Source: Rhyacophila brunnea (lineage: Eukaryota; Arthropoda; Insecta; Trichoptera; Rhyacophilidae). From it: 64,000 nucleotides of DNA. Positions within the stretch are counted from its first letter, which is position 1; every line of letters begins with the position of its first letter. The notes under the pieces are model-generated. The model had not been told where the DNA came from and ran no database searches. It saw only the letters and a list, made by a program, of their open reading frames with translations. Below are positions 36,661 through 48,140 of this stretch, piece by piece. Both the position numbers and the translations under genes were made by a program. The stretch is from NCBI GenBank assembly GCA_022495005.1, contig JAGYXB010000508.1:620001-684000 (forward strand). Direction: 5' to 3'.

Positions 36661-36831
36661 ACACTACTGTCAATGGGTCTCTGGGCATGTATTTTTCTTT
36701 ATATATTGCCTGGAATTGTTACCATTTGAGATCATCTGCGATTATGTTCTGCTATGCGCAGTTCTCCTGTTATGAGCAGTACTATCCTGGATATGCAGCA
36801 TGTTCACAATAGTGGCGATAGTGCGTTTAGG

Positions 36832-37004
36832 GTTCAGACACACAGCACTGATGTTGCAGCGCATCGACGCGAGTCTTACTTGATTCAAAATGCATCCGAT
36901 GAGAATCCCTAGTTTTATAAAAAAAAATGCAATTTGAGATTAAAATAGAATACATTTGGAATCAACTAAGACCTGCTTCGACATGCAGTGCTGTATGTCT
37001 GAAC
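36832..37004. mobile_element. MITE-like inverted-repeat element
   Basis: The left arm from GTTCAGACACACAGCACTG and the right arm ending CAGTGCTGTATGTCTGAAC pair over roughly 60 bp, with a ~9-base insertion in the left arm. The short central loop is AT-rich. No target duplication is clear, so the superfamily is undetermined. Confidence 0.7.
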
Positions 37005-37009
37005 GTGCA

Positions 37010-38316
37010 GCATCACATAAAACGATAATACCATTTTTCTTAACTTCATTAAAAACGCACTTTAGTGTGTAAGGTTTTGCAGCCAAGTTCTATCACCTTG
37101 GCTTAATAACATGGTATCTCCTACTCGCTTATATGGTGAATTAATGCTGGTTAGGTACATCGTTTGCGCCCGTCCCATTGTGTCAATTGGGTACGAGCTT
37201 CTTAACTGCAATCTCGTTCATCTTGCTAAAGATGCTAAGTACTTAGGGTCGCTAACGCCAATAGTGTTTGCATCACACGCATTGTCTTGCTAGGTGCCTC
37301 TCCCACTTTCTCTTGTTTCCTGCCCAATCCATCAAACTTTATTTTTAAAGTAAATGTTCCCTCTATTTTTATAGTGTGTACATAGATCATAAACGCACAT
37401 CAGCAGGCAAATGTAATACAATAAAATATGTGCTTACTAAATACTTCCGTATTCACTATTTTATTCCGTAGATAAATGAACTTTTTTTTTTAACAAATTT
37501 TTATATCACGAATGAAAGTTGTATTTTTATGTAAACTATACAATGCTTTTACTCGATGCTAGTTACATTCGTATCCAGTAGATCAACAAATTTCGGTATT
37601 ACATACTACTGTCTACAAAAGTTCTGTGTGCGGAGGTTGTAACCATTTATTTGTGCGGACAGATTTTGATACACGCACTCCTTAGTTATAGGGAATATTG
37701 CTTATAGTATACGGTAAATTGCGTACCTATGTAAAAATGGTAAAATACCATGTTCGATATTAACTAAAGCAAATCGTCGCTGATTTTCTACAAACATGTA
37801 TTTCAATTTATGTCAGTTTATGTCAGTGAATTCAGAATTTGAATACGCACATATCCCACTAACACGTATGTCAAAACATGCTTTACTTACAACATAATAG
37901 ATTTAAGCAATAACAAAAACTCGTGTCACAATAAAAGACTTTTATAAATATTATAAACTCGTATCTTGAGTTACGTGTTTGTAAGTATACATAATACTGA
38001 ACTCCGACAGATGATTGTACTGAAGCTCTTTCTTGTAAGTCAAGATACGCGTTTGCTGCAGTAATATTCACAGTAAAGTTGCAACGCATTCTCGTATCTC
38101 CGACAATATGACTGATCCGTCGAAAGTGTAGTGCGATAAATTGAAGAAACATAACATTTTTTTTCATGAAAATATGTGTATTTGGATTTGGTAGATGGAT
38201 ATTTTCATATAAGAAAATTTATTTCTAAATTAAAAACTGAGAGAATAAAGTTGTTATTTGCCTCTCCTGAAAAGTTGTGTTTTTTTAGATACGTTTTGTA
38301 GAAAATTACAGACGAA
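37010..38316. other. Gene-free stretch with one ambiguous open frame
   Basis: A minus-strand frame at 38167-37883 has less AT-driven codon use than most (it contains DTRMRCNFTVNITAANAYL), but I find no homology and no convincing splice pair. I treat it as undecided. Confidence 0.35.
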
Positions 38317-38390
38317 ATGGGCCTTCACAAGGTGGATGTTGTATTAACAGACTCTTTTTATAAGGAATAGTTATTAGCAATTCGCCCAAA
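38317..38390 (-). mobile_element. SINE family 1, 3' fragment
   Basis: GGGCCTTCACAAGGTGG, TGTATTAACAGACTC and AGCAATTCGCCCAA correspond to the 3' part of family 1 in minus orientation. The head is missing. Confidence 0.5.
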
Positions 38391-38492
38391 TTTTCGGTGA
38401 TTAAATAACATGTATTTTACACCTAATCATTTCTTATTATTTCTTGCCGTTTTTTGCATGATATTTTTTTCTACTAAGTTATTTTGTGTATA

Positions 38493-39670
38493 CAGTAGAA
38501 CCTCGATGTAACGGACTAATGCGGGTGAGGGAGTGTCCGTTAAAACTGAAAGTCCGTTATATAAAAACACAAACAAAATCCTATTTATTCGACTTTGGAT
38601 GATATATCCAGACACACCCGTTGTGTAGTGACGTAAATGTTCGTTTTTGACGCGCTTGCTTTCGGTAATCCTGCTTTTAAAAAAAGAATCAAGTTTTGTT
38701 TGCTTTTTTTAAGTCTGCTATTTTTTTATAATCAACTCTCCAAAATTACGAAAATGCGTGTAATACAGGTGAATTCTGACAATAAGTGGGCTCGCACATC
38801 AGAAGTCGCCGCATGCGTCTTACGACGAATTCGTCGATGTGACGTCATCGTAAACCAAGAAACAAACGTTATCAAATGGAGCTTCGCAGATTGGCCGTTG
38901 CAACTGCGACTCTGCGACGCTGCGACATACGTCGATTGCGATACGCATTGGCCAAAGCCTGCATGTCGATGTCCGGCCAATATTGACTCCGCGCATGCAC
39001 ACAGCTGCAGAATCGGCCATTTCTCTCCAGACTGTCGCCGCGTTTGGCAGAGCTAGAGCTAGCAGCGCTAGGCAGATGTGCGAGGTTGTGATCATGCAAC
39101 ATTCGCCGGCAGTCTCGGAAGTTTTGATTTATGGCCGTCAGGCACACAAGGCAAGTTGTGATGTGCGAGCCGGCTAGATGTTATAAGATCGTCTTATTAC
39201 CGAAAACGTTGTTTTTGGGTGTGCTGTTTCTTCTTCCTCGCGATTTTCACTTCCAACCTCATCAAGATCTCTCCTCGATCCTCTTCCAAGATCATAACTT
39301 CATCTGCTATTTCACTTTCAGTTAATATATGATATCCAGGGCCCCAGTTCCATCTACTTATTACCATTGTAAACTTATCGAATGGAGTAATAAATGCATC
39401 TATTCACTTCGTGTAAACAAATTAAACTGCTGTGCAGCTGTGTGAATTAGCGGCCAGCGTTTCAAATGTTAGTGCTACGTTCAGTCAACGTCTAGTACGG
39501 AATTATGATTCGTATTCGAGTGTGCGAGATATAACGTAATTATCATGTGCAGAACATTGTTTACAATCGGTGACTTTTGGATTTAAATATGCATAACATT
39601 ATCAAGACGTTTTTATCAATTTTCACATTGATTGACTGGATATTTTATCCGTTATATTGAGGTTCTACTG
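38493..39670. mobile_element. pogo/Tigger-like element (Tc1/mariner superfamily)
   Basis: The left end CAGTAGAACCTCGATGTAAC and the right end, inverted CAGTAGAACCTCAATATAAC, are typical pogo/Tigger terminal repeats. TA flanks both ends (38491-38492, 39671-39672). GTCCGTTA recurs inside the left end. The 1178 bp interior has a CpG- and GC-rich core at about 38780-39180, with overlapping open frames on both strands. None shows transposase motifs that I recognise, so it is a non-autonomous copy or carries unrelated DNA. Confidence 0.85.
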
Positions 39671-39674
39671 TATA

Positions 39675-40285
39675 TGTACTTTTGATCCACACGATCATAA
39701 CTATGAAACCATTCAATCAGCAGACTATCTTAAGTTTAACTCTAGGATTAAAATTAAATGTTAAAGACGACATAATGATAATATTGTATATTATAATATT
39801 ATGACTTCGTTACTCGGGTATTAAGAATTATACAGCATCTCTTTAGAGGTGGGTATATTAATACATATTTTGAGATGTTTCTTTCGGTACAATTCTTCTT
39901 CATTCTAGCAACAACATTATTTTAATTCTAGCAAGACCGCGCTCGTGTACAAGTTAATCGCCCACGCAGTGTCTCTATAAGGTTATGAGACGATGGATAT
40001 TTTTAGTTTTTATTAAATAATTCTTAAAATTGCCGCCTCGCAATTGCCTTGAATAACTCACGAGACAATAACCAAGTCAGAATAAAAAGTATATAATAAA
40101 ATTACATAACTGTATTAATTTAAACTAAACCATACGATTTTTTAAGTTAAAGAAATGGAATACCTAATCACTGAGTATTCTTAATATAACGTAAATAAAT
40201 TTATCGACGATATCATCATCATGATACTGTTATTATAGGTGTTACGTTGACATAATATAGAACTTAACTATTTCATCTTACTTAC
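39675..40285. other. Gene-free stretch
   Basis: Nothing recognisable. Confidence 0.4.
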
Positions 40286-40289
40286 TTAC

Positions 40290-40670
40290 TTACCTGCTTA
40301 AACTGGCGCTAGAGACCATTCAAGTCCACGGCCGACATCACAACCATCTTCCAGGAATCTCTATCCCGAACTCTCTCTCTTTCCAGTAGGTCACACTCAC
40401 CCTCTCTGCGTCATTCTTGGCGTTATTCACCCATCTCCTTTAGGAACGGCCCAGAGGCCTAGTACCTACAGAGTTTTTTTTCATAAACTGTTTGGAGAGC
40501 TCTAGATCAATCGCATCTAACAACGCCAACGTGACCTGCCCATCTGAATCTTCGCGTCCTCAAGACATTTACTAACTCGTCTATCCAACAGCATCTAGGT
40601 CTACCTTTCAAATGATGTTTATCTCGTTGATACCATACTTATCGCTTGATTTGATCAATTATTGTACTTT
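40290..40670 (-). pseudogene. LINE C-terminal remnant with frameshifts
   Basis: Minus-strand pieces in order are VLRTRRFRWAGHVGVVRC, then GTRPLGRS-stop-RRWVNNAKNDAE, SVTYWKERE and, in another frame, DRDSWKMVVMSAVDLNGL followed by a stop. RRFRWAGHV, the RRW block and the terminal DRxxWKMVV..A.DLNGL are standard for the end of insect non-LTR retrotransposon proteins. It is broken by stops and at least one frameshift. Repeated CTTACTTACTTACC at its 3' border may be the tail. Confidence 0.82.
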
Positions 40671-40679
40671 TTTACCCTT

Positions 40680-42590
40680 TATCTTGTCCACTTTCATTGC
40701 TATCAACTATCCAATTATTTAGTTTGTGTCATTGTGCGTTATGTTATGCCCAACATGTACCAGTCAATAACACGCTTTCATATAGAAAATTTCAAGACCT
40801 TTTATTAATTTTATACTTACCATTTATTTTATTCATCATATATTCACGTATTTCATCAACTATTATTGCAGCTGCTGCCCTTATAATAGATTACAAATCA
40901 TGTTTGAAAACTTAAAAAAGATAAAATGTGTGCCCTAAAGGATTTTTCAATTGATAATTTTCCATTTTGCTCCCAAACATCTCAACGATACGTTAAAATA
41001 TGCAGAAAATAGAATGGAGATTTCACAAGATATTTTCATAATCGAAATTCAAACGAAAGCGAAATATATCCTGAAGAAGTGGCATTCGTTCTATTATTAT
41101 TTCTGAATAAATAATATTTGAATTGAATAAACACATTTTGCTATTTTAACAACCCGTGATTTGAATTCTTCAGAAATCGATCGTGTAATTTTAGAATAAA
41201 ATAATATTATTATATTACTTTGTTCCGGGATCAACGTCATAGTAGATATTATGTCAACTTAGAACAATATTATTATTCCAAATTCAAATTTTGTCTCGTG
41301 ATAAAAACCATAGACAATCCGTTGGTGGGACTGTTTTGTTTGAGATATACTAATAGTGCATTTTTACTTGCAACAATAGTGTGTATTTTTAACAATCGCG
41401 ATAATAACTGTATAAAAGTGCTTCGCCAATTTCATTCATCAAGAGTAAGTGAGACGCGATGTTATCATTATTTGGTACTATTTGACAGCTCGTGAAAATC
41501 GACTAACCTCAAAACGAGTCTCTGCACGGTATAGTTGGTTTTTTTACCGGCAAGTTTACTGATCTGTCCAATTGTTGCGTAAAATTTCAGAAGCTTCCGA
41601 ACTTTTTTAATTCATGCATGCAATCTTGCAATTTGCACAATAACACGTGCATTTTTGGTTATGGCCGCAATAATACGTACCGTCAGCAGTAAATCCATGC
41701 ACGTGTAAGTATTATTCTAATTTTAAACTGCATCAAATCATTTAAGCGCGAAGGCGGAAGCTATGCAGTCAAAAATCAAAGTGAATACAAACGAAGTTAT
41801 CAGTTGAGTTTTATAACATTAAATACGAAGCTAATTTAATTATACACTATAAATCCATTATCTATCGATGTTAGTGTACGCTATTAGATGAACTATGTAC
41901 TATGTGATTTCTAACTATGCACAATATTATTTGTTATTATTTTTGAACCATTCAGAGATTCTTGTGTGTATTTTGAATGTATTGTGATAGTTTTCATACA
42001 TCTAATCAAAGCTTTGTACCTACTTAATTGTTCCATTTTGCAATGTATAAAATAATAAATTTACTCTTTAACTCTCTTTTGTTTCACCGCAAAAACATAC
42101 AATGGAGTCGAAAATGATAATTCCACTATTTTCAGATAAACTTCACATAAAACAAAAGCACACAATTCAAATAGTAGTGAGTAACAATGGCAGAATTCAA
42201 AGCAAACAACGATCCCAAACACATTTATTTTTCGTATTTAGATATCCACCGTTTTCATCAATGCCTACTAAATAATTTTAAAAATTGTTATTGGGAAAAT
42301 ATATTTTCACTGTAATAATGTTATCTATACCTAGTAATTTATTTATTTCAATCAGATATTAATTAATTATCTTTTGTGTTGTTTACAAATTAAACCATCA
42401 CCCGTGTATAATTTACACCTAATTTTATCAGCTAAGTAATAAAGATATTGTATACCAATTGGAATCGTTCACAGATATTCTATATCTAGTTTTATATTAG
42501 GAAAGATGTAAAAATGACGAGTGATTCTTGAAAATCTTGTGTGGTGTCCATAAGTTCTAAGTAAAGAGCGGATATGGACTAAGGAGAAAA
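40680..42590. other. Gene-free stretch
   Basis: The open frame 41220-41495 is unrecognised. No element ends are seen. Confidence 0.4.
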
Positions 42591-42594
42591 TATT

Positions 42595-42800
42595 ATACTT
42601 ACTACAATAACCAGACCAGTATACATCGCGGTCATCCTACTTGTGGTAGCGACATGCCCCAATGACTAGAAGGTGATCATGCCTACCAGTGATTATTCAA
42701 ATCAAATCTCGGAGCGTCAATTCGTGAGGAATGTATGCGGGATAAATGAACCGAGGTCAGTTATATTGCCTAGATGGGATGTTTCCAACTTGTAACGTAT
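42595..42800 (+). pseudogene. Possible LINE fragment upstream of a hAT insertion
   Basis: TITRPVYIAVILLV resembles the TLIRPVxxYG...L segment of LINE reverse transcriptases, and further along, in another frame, FVRNVCGINEPRSVILPRWD resembles the (F)xRKILRKIxG segment. Frames shift between the two and the match is short. Confidence 0.35.
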
Positions 42801-42825
42801 ACTGGATGTGGTTATCAGTGGATGT

Positions 42826-43711
42826 CAGTGGCGAAGGGTGACTTTTGGAAACAGGTAGGCTGTGGAGAAAGCACACTTGTTAGATGTATTTACGGGAAAT
42901 AAGAAGATAATCCGACATAACTACTGATGAATAGGTAGATACACAAAAACCGATGAAATTTCAAAAGCTCACTGATGGTATAAAATTAAGCAATTAATTT
43001 GAATTATGTATTTTCTTAAATATAAACGCAAGATACGCTCAAAATATATTGAAAATATCCGTTATTGTGAATCTGTTCCATAACAATTTATAATTTAACC
43101 CGTAAACTAGACATTTTAAAATACTTCTATATTTAAAACACAGACTTAGATACAATATCAGATTTCAACTTACATAATTGGCTGAATAAATAAATTGTCT
43201 TAGTCTATGAATAAACTAACTGACAAATAAAAATCACGAGATAAATTATTTATTATTTTTAACAACAATCAATATATGTGATTGAATCCCTAGAAATTAT
43301 TTTTTTAAATTATCTTATAAATTATTTTGAATAAATGTGCACGTAAAATGTAAGCGCTCCTTAAAGAGCTTACCAATTTATATGGGCCGCCGCAGACGTC
43401 GTGAAATTATGAGAAACAAACTTCATATAAAAAAAGTTTTCGATTCACGCGAACGTAATCCATACAATATGTGAAGCGAAACGAGATATCGCTTATTTTT
43501 TTAAACTTTCGAGACATGCCACAAATAGTTCTTATTGAAATAGTAGAAAAGATCATAAAATTATTACGACAATTATACGATAGATGTCGTTGGGCATATT
43601 GAATATATTATTATGTGATTATATTATTTAATATGTCAATATAAAATTTAAAATATTTTTCTTAAGAAGGTAGGCTTTAAATAATCGCCTAGTATGGAGT
43701 CTTCGCCACTG
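42826..43711. mobile_element. hAT element with perfect 8 bp target duplication
   Basis: The left end CAGTGGCGAAGGGTGACTTT and the inverted right end CAGTGGCGAAGACTCCATAC are terminal repeats. GTGGATGT flanks both (42818-42825, 43712-43719). The 886 bp interior has no transposase frame. Relatives are the fragment at 29956 and the MITE at 6591. Confidence 0.93.
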
Positions 43712-44441
43712 GTGGATGTGATTAGTGATTGTGTCTCCACTCGGCCATAAGCGTCATGGAAATACCGAGTAACGGTAATTAAACAACATGCCAAAAATAA
43801 GCATTCCAAATAAAACATTAGATCTTGTTCATTATGTTTTTGGGGATATAAAAGATTAATAGTAGGGGAAGAAAACAAAAATTATTTCTTTGCAAAACGT
43901 ACGTGGTATATTATGTCAGTTTTTTTCACGTGTGTAAGGTCTATAAGCCAATTGTTGCCGTATTTTATAGTCGGTTGACTTTCGATTCAGGGCACGTCAA
44001 CGCCCATACTCCAGCTTAAATACTACCTGCTAGGGACTGCAATCCCGGGACCTTGGGTTTTGAATCTCCAATCTCGGGAATCCGGGATTGCTACAAATAT
44101 AAAATTTTACAAACATGTCTTTCGTTATTTGAAATAATATGAATATAATTGTACGAAAACAATACATATAGAATATAAATGCTTCACAAACAAATATATG
44201 TATTCTTTATTAAAAAATAACATGTAAAATATCGCAATTTCAAACGTAGATGTTAAAATTATCAGTTCATATCGTAAGACAGCCTTTTTCTATTATTATA
44301 ATGGACATTTATAATGTCTACGATATTTTGAATATAAAATAACATACCATTTATTACTGTTTCAAACTTTTGAAATATGAAAATGTGCTTGTAATTTTTC
44401 TATAAATAATGATAAAATTAATGTAGGTATACCACACCATA

Positions 44442-44651
44442 ACACCCATGGTGGCCGCACGGCTTAAGCGTCGGCCTGTAATGTCGTGTGTTCTAGGGTC
44501 GAATCCTGGGTCTGGCAAGTAGGTACACATATTGTTTTCCAATTTGTGTATGAGTCAGAGTATGAACCTAATAGGTTGAGCATGTGGCTACCATCTTTTT
44601 CTGTAGAGGCCCATATTACGATCCTATTAGGATCGGACATAGTAAAAAAAA
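44442..44651 (+). mobile_element. tRNA-derived SINE, family 1, internally deleted
   Basis: Head AACACCCATGGTGGCCGCAC and GGCTTAAGCGTCGG, box-B-like GGTCGAATCC, then the family body to CTATTAGGATCGGACATAGT and an A-rich end. About 40 bp of the body that other copies carry (the CGTAAAAAACAAAATC part) is missing after CTACCATC. Confidence 0.88.
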
Positions 44652-44830
44652 CTTAAAACCTGAGTCGCAATTTTATTATTATTGTATAATATGTTTATAC
44701 CAGTAAGTAGCGTGCGATCAAAATGAAACTATTTTCCAAAAGATCATTTTCATTCAATATTGAACACAAATTTAATTTAGGATATTTTAGGTGAGGATCA
44801 TTTAAAAGCTAATCCTATTATCATGATCAT

Positions 44831-45229
44831 GGCCTCCACACCCTGAAGCGGGACCCCGGGCCAGAATTTTTGGCGGGCCCCCCTACCTATCGCTAAAGAT
44901 AAAGGCAGTGCGACACTCTACAGTAGTGTTTTCCAAATGGTGTATGCGGTAAAATTAATGTGTATATTAAGTGTTTTTTTGTATATTTTAATAGGTAAAT
45001 CCATTTGAATTATGGAGTTGTTGAGTATCTATACACAATTAAAAATGGTATCGTACAACAACATAATTTTAAATAATAACATTATTGAAGAAAATAGCGA
45101 CTTTTTTTACTATTAGAGATATTTTGTGATGTATGTTTATATCACTTATCTGGTTGACTCGCCACGCCGGGCCCTTCTTGAGCCCGGACCCCCAGGCTAG
45201 AGCCCTGTCAACCCCCCTTTGTGGGGGCC
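44831..45229. mobile_element. Element with GGCC ends and an ATGATCAT 8 bp repeat on each side
   Basis: The ends GGCCTCCACA and TGTGGGGGCC are inverted repeats. ATGATCAT lies immediately outside both (44823-44830, 45230-45237). That 8-mer is itself a palindrome, so it could be target duplication or terminal repeat. GC-rich subterminal blocks flank an AT-rich centre. The right-hand ~90 bp recurs at 52193-52290. Confidence 0.7.
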
Positions 45230-45289
45230 ATGATCATGATATTACAGAACCTTCAATCCCGGGATTCGGGATTCCTGGTTTGCAAACCC

Positions 45290-46525
45290 TACTTCCAACT
45301 CTTGCTGACGGGAAATCTCGCACGTCGTAAACCGCGCTCTGTTGTTATATTTCATAAAGGTAAGCAGGGAGAGAATTAATATTCCCGACCATGCTTTACA
45401 AACTTCTGCCGAGCGTTTGCCGTGCGCCGCTTGTATTTGTCGTCGACTTAAGGGCCGACTTATTAACTCGGATAATCCACTCCTGAAAGGGCAAACTGGG
45501 AGGAATTTGATATGGGCAATTCATATGCAAACAATTCATCCCTAAAAAACCTAAAACAATTGGAACCACGTATTATGTGCCTGACCATTCTCTGTTGATA
45601 TTCTCACAATGGCAGAGTGCAAAAATGAGTCAGCTAAATGAGTGGAGATTTTCCATTGTATATTTTTGCTGTGGAAATATGTCTTTTTTTGCGGTACGTA
45701 TAAGGTGTCATGTACGATGAGGCCGCATCAAGAAATTGGACGGTATTCAAAACGCTGATATTTTCAAAACTATTCAAGATATTGCAATGAGTAAAGTGCG
45801 TTGTTTATATAACAGATAAAACTATCATATTGTGATTAATCATGTATAATCATCACCAAAAAAATCAGAAAGGTTGAGATATACATATTATTAAGGGCGG
45901 ACGTGCTCAGCGTGGGTCAAAATGGAGCTTTTTTTCTATTTTCAAAACATGATCCTGGACATACCTTAAACGTTGTAGATAATCTATTTATATAATTTTG
46001 AAGCCTTATTATCCGTTATATTTATTTTAAACATTTGATGACTGCATAAAGTATTTTTATTACATAAAATAGTATTCTTTTAAACCTCTCGCTCTAATGT
46101 TTTAGAATATAGTCATATTTCAGTACATAACTGTGCAGTGGTGTTAAGATTTTTTACATTTATTAATTTTTAAACGCATTTATAAAACCATCAGTATAAT
46201 TTATATCGACATTACTATAGTGAAATATTTACGATAAAAAACTATATTGATAATCTCTGTGATCCCAAATTTGACAAGAATTAGGCATTTTATTATTCAT
46301 AAAATGGGTAAGATTAACACATTTGAAGATAATTCTAAAGATACTCATTATAAGCTATATCTTTGACCATTCAAGTGTGATAAACGTCCTATGAATAATG
46401 ATTGCTTTATAATAATTATTGACCTAAGAATAAGGTAGTGTTTTTTTGAAATACGCCATTTCTTTTGGCATTCCCCAGTAGTTAAGCTACAACATACGGC
46501 CGTAGCCATAAATTGACAAACTATA
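45290..46525. other. Gene-free stretch
   Basis: A GC-normal patch at 45390-45480 has an open frame without homology. No element boundary is seen. Confidence 0.4.
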
Positions 46526-46529
46526 ATTG

Positions 46530-46638
46530 AAGTAGGGAGTAAAATGATCTTAACGCGCGTGTTTGAACATGTACCGTTAAAAAAATCGGTTAGGTACTTG
46601 TTCAAACACGCGCGTTAACATCATTTTACTCCTTACTT
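46530..46638. repeat. Long perfect-like hairpin, 46 bp arms
   Basis: Arms 46530-46575 and 46593-46638 pair with only three mismatches around a 17-nt loop. The shared core is TTAACGCGCGTGTTTGAACA. It could be a tiny foldback transposon or a source of hairpin RNA. CpG content is high in both arms. Confidence 0.9.
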
Positions 46639-46847
46639 AACAAAAAAACTTAATAAAAGTTCCATTTTTACCTACACTGAGCATGTCCCCCCTTAACCAA
46701 TTGACGGCACGAATTTCGTCAGTCACCCAACAATCACTACGCGTAGCACCCATGCCGTGTGTCGCAGAAGAATAAGTGAAGTGTAGATAGATACTATACA
46801 TACATATTACTATAGATATTGTATCTATAGTCTAAGATACATATACT

Positions 46848-46956
46848 ATTTAATAATGTTTAGAATCGATTTCATTCGCTTAGAGAGACTTTCTGAAGTC
46901 ATCATACTTCACAATGTCTCTCTTAGCGTATAAACTGGTACTGATCATTATTAAAT
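46848..46956. ncRNA. Candidate pre-miRNA-like hairpin
   Basis: The upper stem pairs CGCTTAGAGAGACTTTCTGA (46877 onward) with its partner ending CTCTCTTAGCG: 20 of 23 positions pair, around a 5-nt CATCA loop. An outer stem pairs ATTTAATAATG with CATTATTAAAT across a ~17-nt internal loop. A 23 bp stem with a few mismatches is the shape of an animal miRNA precursor, although the loop is short. I do not recognise a known family. Transcription is unproven. Confidence 0.4.
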
Positions 46957-47121
46957 GGTATCGTTTGTTTTTTTAAAATACTAAATGGTAATTTTAATAT
47001 ATTCAAAGAATACTACCATTAAAATGAATAATATTAATATAATTAGCAAGCTATCTCACATATATTATAAATATATACAACCTGGTATGCGAAAGAAAAG
47101 CAAATGCCTCGCAAAAAAAAA

Positions 47122-47403
47122 TTAAAATAAATAAAATGAATTAGATATATATTTAAATACCTTATTTATGCAATATATTATTTTCCGGTGAAAACTTGTC
47201 CTACCAAATGTTGCGTTTCGGATTCGGCAAGGCCCGAACGAAGCAATTGTTGGAGCCCTTATGTCTGGTTTGGGACGTGATTTTGCATTAAAAACGTGCG
47301 TTAAAATCGCCTGACCTTTCACAGCGGTCCCTTCCGCCTTTGTTTCATCGTAAGGATGAGCGAAAATTGGCGCGACGCAAGTGATAACGATCTCATTATT
47401 CAT
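47122..47403 (-). other. GC-normal island with a minus-strand open frame
   Basis: From about 47403 to 47205 the minus strand has a frame with mixed codons (for example VAPIFAHPYDETKAEGTAVK) that is less AT-driven than the surroundings, and a possible donor just after CGCAACATTTG. No homologue is recognised. It could be an exon or a conserved non-coding block. Confidence 0.25.
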
Positions 47404-47409
47404 CTCGGC

Positions 47410-48140
47410 GGATTATGTGGATTATTTTTCGAAAATTTCCTCCTGTTACGGGATTAACGTATCGAACGGGATTGATATTTCAATCACTGTATTTTTGACA
47501 GGGAACATAAATATTATACGTACAGGAATAACGCTCGTGAATTTATCATTTTTTACGATGGCAAAATCGCATTTTCATATATTATTATGTAGAGCAATAT
47601 TTTCATATCATTGTTTCAGAAATAAAACACACTGTACGACATATTTTCCAAAAAAAGACTTATATTATATAAAACCAAAATATATACTACAAAATGAGCA
47701 AATAACCTCGTAGATAATAAGGAGTTATTCTAGACACTTCAAAATAAAATAGCAGGAAATATAACTCATTGTATAAACACGCATAATATGGTCCATTAAG
47801 TGGTAATATTGTATATTGTTTATTGTAAATTTTAAAAATGAATTATTAATCAAATCTATTATGTTATTAAATATTGATTTATCATAAATATACTTTGTTT
47901 GGTGATATATTGAAATGTTTTATTCTAAGTGATTATTGCTTCATATTTTGTTTTATGTTAATAATTTAGAATATTTGGTTTAACGATGTATTATGAAATA
48001 TTAATGTCCAATTTTCATTAATTTTAATTTATTTATTTTGTTATTGACGGATGTGACGGATAATTCAATGAACTGGTAGATTATTTGTGTCACCTTTTGA
48101 ATTTGTTTTGATAAATGCCTGTTTTTGTAAAAAAATATTC
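47410..48140. other. Gene-free AT-rich stretch
   Basis: The open frame 47381-47713 has no ATG of its own at the start and no homology. Nothing else is seen. Confidence 0.35.

Larger units (their letters stand above)
44033..45288. mobile_element. Composite hAT-like element hosting nested insertions
   Basis: The left end GGGACTGCAATCCCGGGA and the right end, inverted GGTTTGCAAACCAGGAATCC, are imperfect inverted repeats that resemble the element at 55658. CCCGGGATT-type words recur at both ends. The flanks CTACCTGCTA and CTACTTCCAA look like a decayed duplication (7 of 10). Inside lie a SINE (44442-44651) and a 399 bp element (44831-45229). Confidence 0.45.

Noticed and set aside
38637..39056. 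139-residue open frame inside the pogo-like element
   Set aside because: No transposase motif or homology is recognised, and opposing frames of similar length overlap it. It is described under the element instead.
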